The translations under genes were made by a program, and so were the position numbers. The notes under the pieces were generated by a model. The model worked only from the letters and a program-made list of their open reading frames with translations. It had not been told where the DNA came from and did no database searches. This document shows positions 7,426-12,327 of a DNA stretch of 12,327 bases, piece after piece. The DNA comes from Candidatus Altarchaeales archaeon A3 (GTDB lineage Archaea; Altiarchaeota; Altiarchaeia; Altiarchaeales; Altiarchaeaceae): positions 1-12,327 of the forward strand of contig MTER01000011.1 in the NCBI GenBank assembly GCA_002083985.1, read 5' to 3'. Positions within the stretch are counted from its first letter, which is position 1, and every line of letters starts with the position of its first letter.

Positions 7426-7859
7426 TTTAATTTATTTTATTGATTATTTGGAATATGCTCAATAAAGAGTGGATGCTATTCGTAATTTTTTGATAGTTAT
7501 GAGTGATTTGCTTCTTAATATTGAGCAAGTTCATTATTTGACAAAAGTTTCCCATTTGGAATTACAACATCTACAACTATCGTTTTATTACAAAATGATA
7601 TGGGTTGCAATGGGAAAATTATATCAAAAGTTTAAAATGATTTCACTTCGTTCAAACATCTCATAGCATAACTCACAGATGGTGCAAAAAAATTTGCTAA
7701 ATATGGGATTTTTTACAAATTTATTACCAGGCATAATATGATTTTTAGTGGTAAATTGATGTAATCTGGTGACCTACCAATTTCAACACACCTGTTTTAT
7801 GAAATAGGAAACTTTTGTAATTGAAATCACTTTAAAAGTTATGTTTTTTGAACAAAAAA
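7426..7859. other. Intergenic region without a supported gene
   Basis: 434 bp between the VapBC-like pair and the UPF0175-MNT-ATPase operon. It holds the inverted-repeat element at 7541-7818 and an isolated CACTTCGTTC block at 7644-7653. A 65-codon open frame on the plus strand (7469-7666) overlaps the repeat and has no recognisable family, so I do not call it. The promoter of the UPF0175 operon must lie near its right-hand 7426-7470 part, but I cannot pinpoint a TATA box with confidence. Confidence 0.5.
7541..7818. repeat. Inverted-repeat-bounded segment, possible MITE (278 bp)
   Basis: ACAAAAGTTTCCCATTT at 7541-7557 and its inverse at 7802-7818 match at 16 of 17 positions. There is no coding sequence between them that I believe. 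No target-site duplication is visible. The arms are unrelated to the GTAACT ends of the other elements, so if this is a mobile element it belongs to another family or is old. Confidence 0.45.
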
Positions 7860-8297
7860 TCAATATTTGGTCTCGCCTGCCTCAAGCCCCAGTTCAATAA
7901 TAAACTGTTTTGGAGTCATGTATTCTTCAAAATTTTCAAAATGCCAGTCATAAGCAATCAAATACTTTAGTCCAAGATATTTAACAGTTGCCAGGTGTTC
8001 TAAATCTTTATCTTTAATTTTTCCGCCCCATATTTTTAATTCTTTTATAATTTTCTCCTTAGGGATGACTTCCACAACCGAAGTAATATGTCTAAAGACA
8101 GATGACCATACATCCTTTGAGTAATATGTTATGAAGTATCGCCTTAATTCATCAATGACTTTTTCTGATATCATGACTTGTATCTCGCCCTCATCCATGA
8201 GTCGGAGTATTTTTCCGGAGTTGGAATCCGGTTTGTTGTAGCCCCAGATAAATACACTCGAATCCAAAAAGATAATTTTACTCATTTTCATACCCAT
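7860..8297 (-). CDS. PIN-domain toxin (VapC-like)
   Basis: A 145-aa PIN-fold protein, the usual ribonuclease toxin of VapBC pairs. Likely metal ligands are D12 (IIFLDSSVFIWGY), E50 (VIDELRR), D96/D98 (KIKDKDLEHL) and D117 (YLIAYDWHFENF), matching the acidic set of the family, so it is probably active. Length is typical. It begins 4 bp after the stop codon of the small upstream antitoxin-like gene, the standard antitoxin-toxin order. Three in-frame ATGs (residues 1, 3 and 5) are possible; MSKIIFLDSS from the third fits the family start best, but the first is closest to the upstream gene and is used here. Targets are probably tRNA or rRNA, as for other VapC proteins; this is not shown. Confidence 0.88.
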   Translation of the reverse strand: MGMKMSKIIFLDSSVFIWGYNKPDSNSGKILRLMDEGEIQVMISEKVIDELRRYFITYYSKDVWSSVFRHITSVVEVIPKEKIIKELKIWGGKIKDKDLEHLATVKYLGLKYLIAYDWHFENFEEYMTPKQFIIELGLEAGETKY

Positions 8298-8301
8298 AGC
8301 A

Positions 8302-8544
8302 TCACAAATTCTCCATCTGTTTTGCTATTTCATCATCCGTATATTTTTTATCCGATGCTTTGATTTTCCTGAGCACATCTTCATGCAGTATTTTCGGAGA
8401 TATTATTCCAAGACGGGCCCCATAAGAAATTATTGACGCCCTTATCAAATCTTCTTTAGATACAAAATACCCCCTGTTGATCAGTTCATTTACTATTGCT
8501 GCCAGGTCACTTGTAAGTTTCACATTTAAATTTATTTCCTGCAT
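8302..8544 (-). CDS. VapB-like antitoxin
   Basis: An 80-aa protein with an N-terminal ribbon-helix-helix-like part (EINLNVKLTSDLAAIVNELIN, then SKEDLIRASIISYGARLG) and a short C-terminal toxin-binding tail (DKKYTDDEIAKQMENL). Its stop lies 4 bp before the PIN toxin gene, which is the main reason to call it the cognate antitoxin. It most likely binds its own promoter and neutralises the toxin. The upstream sequence at 8546-8566 is shared with the start of a decayed antitoxin gene at 9083. The tail resembles that of the decayed gene (IPKSRKTEKELANQMKKG). Confidence 0.85.
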   Translation of the reverse strand: MQEINLNVKLTSDLAAIVNELINRGYFVSKEDLIRASIISYGARLGIISPKILHEDVLRKIKASDKKYTDDEIAKQMENL

Positions 8545-8545
8545 T

Positions 8546-8566
8546 TTATATTTAATAATTGTTCTT
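8546..8566 (-). promoter_or_regulatory. Shared upstream element of antitoxin genes, copy 1
   Basis: Immediately upstream of the VapB-like start, 21 bases match 9089-9109 at 19 positions (TTATATTTAA, two differences, ATTGTTCTT as read on the plus strand). The second copy lies upstream of the start of the decayed antitoxin gene. This may be a common promoter or operator, or only a trace of gene duplication. The AT-rich block could hold a TATA box, but it lies unusually close to the ATG. Confidence 0.4.
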
Positions 8567-8592
8567 ATTTGTTAGTGATTATGTGCCAAATA

Positions 8593-8725
8593 GGCATTGT
8601 TAAAAAAGTATAGATAAATTGTTATTCCATAGTACTTTTACCTTTTTGGCAGGTTTCCATTTTAAAAGGTTTTAACTATTAAGATTAGCACAAAATATAA
8701 AAATCTATACTAAATTAACAATACC
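8593..8725. mobile_element. MITE-like element C (about 133 bp)
   Basis: Imperfect terminal inverted repeats of about 22 bp (GGCATTGTTAA...AGTATAGA starting at 8593; complement ending at 8725) match at 18 of 22 positions. It has no coding capacity. Its right end is fused to the 3' end of the decayed antitoxin frame, whose last two codons and stop lie inside the repeat, so it probably inserted there. Ends differ from the GTAACT family. No target duplication is evident. Confidence 0.5.
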
Positions 8726-9083
8726 CTTTTTTCATCTGATTCGCAAGTTCTTTTTCTGTTTTCCTGCTCTTTGGAATTTCTCCAATCACTGATTCAAATT
8801 CCATGAGCCATACATCGGTTGTCTATTCTTTAAATTCTATAAATCTCCTTATAGCATCCTTATAAAATTCCTCTTTATTTTTGTATTCCCCTAATTCAAT
8901 AAAAATTCTGCACAGGATGCTATTTTTTTGGTAAATATATTAATATACTTTACAACCTCAGTGATTGAGCTTTTTTAAATTTCTGAAATCGTAAAAATTT
9001 TCGGTATATTTTCAAAACCTTTAAGATTTTGAAAAAACCACAGTTTTTGCCGCTGTTGAGTATGTATTGTTTGACATTTTCAT
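8715..9083 (-). pseudogene. Decayed RHH-type antitoxin gene
   Basis: The likely original start is the ATG at 9081-9083 (MKMSNNTYSTAAKT), preceded by an element shared with the intact antitoxin gene. The frame soon closes beside a palindrome at 9009-9035. Coding resumes in pieces: from about 8935 it reads RIFIELGEYKNKEEF and KDAIRRFIEFKE, a good ribbon-helix-helix match, is cut by a TAG at 8823-8825, and continues as TTDVWLMEFESVIGEIP and KSRKTEKELANQMKKG before ending inside MITE-like element C. No toxin gene follows. This is a second, dead toxin-antitoxin locus next to the live pair. That the early and late parts belong to one gene is an inference. Confidence 0.6.
9009..9035. repeat. TTTTCAAAA palindrome inside the decayed antitoxin gene
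   Basis: A perfect 9-bp stem (9009-9017 with 9027-9035) and 9-nt loop, very like the palindromes at 95-125 and 242-263. It lies just where the N-terminal reading frame of the decayed gene is lost, so it may be the remnant of an insertion. Confidence 0.5.
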
Positions 9084-9114
9084 AAATCTTATATTTAACT
9101 ATTGTTCTTTTTTA

Positions 9115-9299
9115 GTAACTATTCAGCCACCCAAAAAATTACGGGTAAATTTTTTGACTTTTTACGCTCACTTCGTTCGTGTATTTCAAAAATTTCATTT
9201 TTGAAATTGTATTTTTTGAAATTTTCACAGGTAACAATAGATTTTTAAAGATTAAAAACTTGCAGTTTTTAGTAATTTTTGTACCCTCTGAATAGTTAC
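9115..9299. mobile_element. MITE-like element A, second copy (185 bp)
   Basis: Bounded by the same perfect 12-bp inverted repeat as the element at 8-324 (GTAACTATTCAG at 9115-9126, CTGAATAGTTAC at 9288-9299), and in the opposite orientation to it. It carries the CACTTCGTTC block and an adjoining 10-bp-stem hairpin (9183-9192 with 9198-9207), and it preserves the site that is occupied by element B in the other copy. It lies 73 bp past the stop codon of the second cdhA paralogue. No target duplication is clear. No coding sequence. Confidence 0.75.
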
Positions 9300-9372
9300 A
9301 ATTTTTTTAATAATTAAAAATCAAAACAAATTAATTTATAACATTAACTCCTCAAAAATTTAGTTATACTGC

Positions 9373-12018
9373 TTATTTTTGTATGCGGTTTTTATACGCC
9401 CCGGGAATATCTTTTTCACTTCTCACAAAATTTTTTATATCATCCGGAATTTCTTTTGTTTTATCAGCAGTATACTTTCTAAAAATTTCAATATAATTTG
9501 CTATCTTCGTTGCCCTTACATCTTCGCTGTCAAAATTTCTAAAAACTAATTTCGGAATTAATAACATCGCTTCTTCTTTTGTATTTGCAGCAATACATAA
9601 ATGCTGGAATGAAAAATTTTTTAGCGAAATTTTCTTAAGGATTTCATTATAATTTCCGTTGTAATCGTCCCTGCTGTAATCAATAACTATATCTCCTCTC
9701 AATTCCCTTCTGTATTTTATACCCTGCTGTCCGAATATTACAGGAATCCCCAACCGCATCAATCCCTGTGCAACTGCAAAATTTTCCTGTGTTGTTGCTC
9801 CCCAAAATATTGCTGCAACGCTAACTTTATTTGCGATGTGAGCTGCAATTTCGTCAAAATTTCCAACCGGACTTTTGTTCAGGTCTTTACCTGCCATTGC
9901 TATTATTTTTTCAATTAAATGAATGCCTGCAGATGCCGGGCCCAGATTTATTAAATTTTCATGTTTTAAATTGCTCTCTGCAATTGAAATCGCCGCATCT
10001 CCCGCTGTAAATATGAGAAAATTTCTGTTTAAAAATTCCCCTAAAATTTCTGCTAATTCCTGTGTTCCGTTCGGAAAATTTGCATCGCCTAAAACCAAAA
10101 GAACCTGCGCATCTTCGGAAACGAATATATCATGAGAAAGCGTAAGTGATGCCTTTTTATTCATAAATTTTTCCTTATATATTTCGGCAAATACTGATGC
10201 GATGGGAATTTGTCTGGGACACCATGATTCACATCTTCCGCAGAATATACATTTTCCAAGAGCATTCAAAATTTCCTCTTTTGTTAAAAATTTAGTATCC
10301 TCAATTATATTTCTTCTTTCTCTTTCAACCCTGACAACTTCTTTGATATTTATCTTTTTAGGGCATTTCTCCTGACATAATCCGCACATTGCACATTTCT
10401 TTAAGATGGCGATTTCTTTTGCTTTTATTTCTTTTCCTTCTTTTATTCCTATTACTATACCAGCAATTTGAATATTATTCGGACAGTTTCCGCTGCAAAT
10501 TTTGCATCCGATACATTCCTTTACCTGCCCGGTTATTTTGTAATATTCGTTTAGCCCTTTAATTAAAGCGTAATATATCTCCTTCCCAACATTTCTTTTG
10601 CTTAATTCCAAACCTTTTTCCTTTGAAATTTTTTCTAAAACCTTATAAATATACTGCCTTGAACAGCCAATCTCTTTTGACAGGACAGTTGTAGTATATT
10701 CCTTTTGTTTTAATAAATTTATTATCCTGTCTTTACTTTTGAGGATATTTTCATCTGCTTTATTTTCAGCATTATCTTTGTTTTGTTCTTCACTGTGCAA
10801 ATGCAAATTGAACATTTGGTTTATACTTTGAATTAATAAATGAGTATCAGTATTAATAGGGCATGCCTTTTTACATAATCCGCAGTTAATACATTCACCT
10901 GTTGTTTTTATTAATCCGGCATCTGTGTTCTCTATATCAGAATTTTTTAAATTTCTCCCTTTCTCATTCACGGTTGCAATCATTCCAATAACATCTGCCA
11001 GTTTTTCACTGTCTTTTATATAACATCCCGAAATTTCCCTGCTCATTAACCTTTTAAAAATTTCACCTGCCATTAGACCGCTCAAATCCGCAAGACCTGC
11101 CATATTCCTGTCTGAAACAGCAATTATAGGGATGCCAAATTTCTTCACATTTTCAATTACATCTGTCCTGACATTTCCTGTTCCAATCACAATAACATCT
11201 GCGAGATTAATTTTTTCATAGATTAGTTCAGAGGTGAAATTTCCTCCAATAGTTGTATTACTAAAATCAAAAGCATCCGGACCGAGATATATGGTTTCAA
11301 AATTTGTCTTTGAATTAATGCTCTTATCTATATTAGGAACATAATCTCCGATAATTAAAACAATTCCTTTGCTTTTATCAATCGCACCGAATCCGATCTC
11401 AAATTTGTTTATTTTATTGCCTTTATTATTATTATTATTATTTGAAAATTTCCTTAAAATTTCATAAATTTCCATTCCAAGAAGAGACAGCATTCCCGCA
11501 TGAAAAATTTTGCTGTTGAAGTCAAAATCACTCGCTTCCTGCCCCATATGTGTTGCCGAAATTAAGTGAACAATCTGCTCATTCGCATATCTTAACGCCT
11601 TCTTTAAATTACCTGCTGTTTTCGGTTCATATCCGCACAAAAGGTTTATAAATCCCGTAAAATTTTTGTCTTCTAAATTTAACTCTGAGACATAAGTGTG
11701 TTCCTTAATTATTGTATCATTTAGTTCGCAGGATCTCGCAATGTATGAAGAAGCACCAGCAATTACCATAACTAACGCCTCTCTTGCCATTTGTGGATTT
11801 AGCCGCATTCCACACGCCCCTTTTCTGTTTTTTGACAAATCGCACGGACCAAAAGCACAATATTGACACTGCTGAATAAATGCATAATACTTTGGTTTAA
11901 ATCTGCCGAGTAAATTTGCATCCCAGTTTCTTAAGTCCGTTACATTTGGTTTTATAAATTTTCCCGTCCTTTCTAATTCTTCTCCGCCTTTGATTGAAAT
12001 TTCTACTTTTTCTGTCAT
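9373..12018 (-). CDS. cdhA: CdhA paralogue lacking the C-cluster, with inserted HTH domain
   Basis: Homologous to CODH alpha along its whole length (881 aa from the ATG) but unable to form the Ni-Fe-S active site. Compared with the intact paralogue, C-cluster ligands H233, C259, C298, C762, C791 and C825 become D225, D248 (or the neighbouring P), N282, D645, D674 and A695; catalytic Lys becomes E745 and proton-path His become Y92, R95, E98. In contrast, B-cluster C51, C54, C59, C69 and all four ferredoxin motifs (C376-C386, C502-C512, C542-C552, C590-C600) are intact, as is the winged-HTH-like segment (~425-489). The reading frame is open, so selection has kept it. It may be an electron-transfer, scaffolding or regulatory partner of active CdhA; function is unknown. 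A TTG at 12049-12051 would add 11 residues, but the ATG matches the start of the paralogue and has an AT-rich TATA-like stretch about 25 bp upstream. Residues 193-198 are an Asn run from an AAT microsatellite. Confidence 0.93.
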   Translation of the reverse strand: MTEKVEISIKGGEELERTGKFIKPNVTDLRNWDANLLGRFKPKYYAFIQQCQYCAFGPCDLSKNRKGACGMRLNPQMAREALVMVIAGASSYIARSCELNDTIIKEHTYVSELNLEDKNFTGFINLLCGYEPKTAGNLKKALRYANEQIVHLISATHMGQEASDFDFNSKIFHAGMLSLLGMEIYEILRKFSNNNNNNKGNKINKFEIGFGAIDKSKGIVLIIGDYVPNIDKSINSKTNFETIYLGPDAFDFSNTTIGGNFTSELIYEKINLADVIVIGTGNVRTDVIENVKKFGIPIIAVSDRNMAGLADLSGLMAGEIFKRLMSREISGCYIKDSEKLADVIGMIATVNEKGRNLKNSDIENTDAGLIKTTGECINCGLCKKACPINTDTHLLIQSINQMFNLHLHSEEQNKDNAENKADENILKSKDRIINLLKQKEYTTTVLSKEIGCSRQYIYKVLEKISKEKGLELSKRNVGKEIYYALIKGLNEYYKITGQVKECIGCKICSGNCPNNIQIAGIVIGIKEGKEIKAKEIAILKKCAMCGLCQEKCPKKINIKEVVRVERERRNIIEDTKFLTKEEILNALGKCIFCGRCESWCPRQIPIASVFAEIYKEKFMNKKASLTLSHDIFVSEDAQVLLVLGDANFPNGTQELAEILGEFLNRNFLIFTAGDAAISIAESNLKHENLINLGPASAGIHLIEKIIAMAGKDLNKSPVGNFDEIAAHIANKVSVAAIFWGATTQENFAVAQGLMRLGIPVIFGQQGIKYRRELRGDIVIDYSRDDYNGNYNEILKKISLKNFSFQHLCIAANTKEEAMLLIPKLVFRNFDSEDVRATKIANYIEIFRKYTADKTKEIPDDIKNFVRSEKDIPGAYKNRIQK

Positions 12019-12062
12019 TTTAAATTTTGTTAAAAATTTTAAATATCCCAATGAAGTGATGT

Positions 12063-12099
12063 TATTTCAGAATTTATTCTGAAATATTTGAACGAAGTG
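12063..12099 (-). repeat. Hairpin plus CACTTCGTTC block upstream of the second cdhA
   Basis: A perfect 10-bp stem with a 4-nt loop (TATTTCAGAA at 12063-12072, complement at 12077-12086) is followed by GAACGAAGTG at 12090-12099. Read on the minus strand, this is CACTTCGTTC, three bases, then a TATTTC palindrome, the same order as inside both A elements. The sequence ATTTCACTTCGTTCAAA is also found at 7641-7656 on the plus strand. It lies about 45 bp upstream of the cdhA paralogue start, so it could be a MITE remnant or a regulatory hairpin. Confidence 0.5.
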
Positions 12100-12156
12100 A
12101 AATTATTTTAAATTTATTTTTATTAATTAATTATTATTTTTAATTATTATTTAAAT

Positions 12157-12327
12157 TTAAGTTAAAATTTCAATCACCTTTCTTCTGCATTCCTTCACCT
12201 CTTCATTCTTATGGATTTTTTTATAAGTAACAACCATATTTCTGTAAAGCATTATAAGATCGCGTTCCCACAAGAGAGATGCCATCTGCATGCACAGGGA
12301 ATCGTTATAATGATATAATGTTTCCTC
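12157..12327 (-). CDS. 3' end of a helical, TPR-like gene (cut by the window edge)
   Basis: An open frame of 56 codons runs in from the window end and stops with TAA at 12157-12159. The peptide (for example LCMQMASLLWERDLIMLYRN, later KIHKNEEVKECRRKVIEI) looks like paired amphipathic helices of the tetratricopeptide type, ending in a charged helix as TPR arrays often do. It lies 138 bp upstream of the cdhA paralogue on the same strand, paralleling the TPR gene in front of the other cdhA. I see no clear sequence match between the two TPR tails. Family assignment rests on a short fragment and is tentative. Confidence 0.6.
   Translation of the reverse strand, partial: EETLYHYNDSLCMQMASLLWERDLIMLYRNMVVTYKKIHKNEEVKECRRKVIEILT

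Noticed and set aside
7469..7666. 65-codon plus-strand frame between the operons
   Set aside because: No recognisable family, overlaps one arm of the inverted repeat and the CACTTCGTTC block, and runs against all neighbouring genes.
8823..8825. In-frame TAG in the antitoxin remnant as a pyrrolysine codon
   Set aside because: The surrounding frame is also broken upstream and truncated downstream by a repeat, and no other gene here has an internal TAG; simple decay explains it.
8..9299. Composite transposon carrying cdhA
   Set aside because: Neither flanking element codes for a transposase, and no target duplication joins the outer ends; only the inverted arrangement is supported.
12019..12051. 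Longer TTG-started form of the second CdhA
   Set aside because: The added 11 residues have no counterpart in the paralogue, whose first residues align with the ATG at 12016-12018.

Overview
The window (12,327 bp, AT-rich, roughly one third G+C by eye) looks like the chromosome of an anaerobic archaeon that carries the archaeal type of Wood-Ljungdahl CO dehydrogenase/acetyl-CoA synthase (CODH/ACS, also called ACDS). The basis is two long CdhA-type genes of the archaeal class, few recognisable Shine-Dalgarno sequences, and small archaeal-style toxin/antitoxin genes. Methanogens, Altiarchaeota and related lineages are all possible; the sequence alone does not decide. Every supported gene is on the minus strand, so transcription runs from high to low coordinates.

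Layout in transcription order. (a) 12327-12157: 3' end of a TPR-like gene cut by the window edge, followed by a hairpin. (b) 12018-9373: a CdhA paralogue that keeps the B-cluster and four ferredoxin-type cluster motifs but has lost every ligand of the Ni-Fe-S active-site C-cluster. (c) 9299-8545: a repeat zone with a 185-bp MITE-like element, the wreck of an antitoxin gene, and a second MITE-like element. (d) 8544-7860: a VapBC-like pair (small antitoxin plus PIN toxin). (e) 7859-7426: non-coding, with an inverted-repeat element. (f) 7425-4183: a tightly overlapping four-gene operon made of an RHH/UPF0175 protein, a minimal nucleotidyltransferase, a 67-aa helical protein and an 809-aa SMC/Rad50-like ATPase with a zinc hook, an RNxxAH (HEPN-like) motif and a C-terminal zinc ribbon. 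(g) 4119-358: a TPR protein and, 15 bp downstream, a 1052-aa CdhA with a complete C-cluster ligand set. (h) 324-8: a 317-bp MITE-like element with a second MITE inserted in it.

The main discovery is in the two CdhA proteins. Each carries a winged-HTH-like segment between the first and second ferredoxin motifs, where ordinary archaeal CdhA (as I recall the Methanosarcina protein) has two motifs close together. Each has four CxxCxxCxxxCP motifs instead of two. One paralogue is a catalytically intact CODH; the other keeps the wiring but no active site. The HTH/ferredoxin module is far more alike between them than the catalytic domains, down to a 32-nt identical stretch, which points to gene conversion or a shared binding partner. 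Each cdhA follows a TPR gene and is followed by a MITE of one family, so the TPR-cdhA-MITE arrangement occurs twice. A redox- or DNA-sensing partner for CODH, or a mixed CdhA1/CdhA2 complex, is a reasonable hypothesis. None of cdhB, cdhC, cdhD or cdhE lies in the window.

The second candidate system is the UPF0175-MNT-small protein-ATPase operon. It looks like a defence or toxin-antitoxin module in which the HEPN-like part may be fused to the ATPase.
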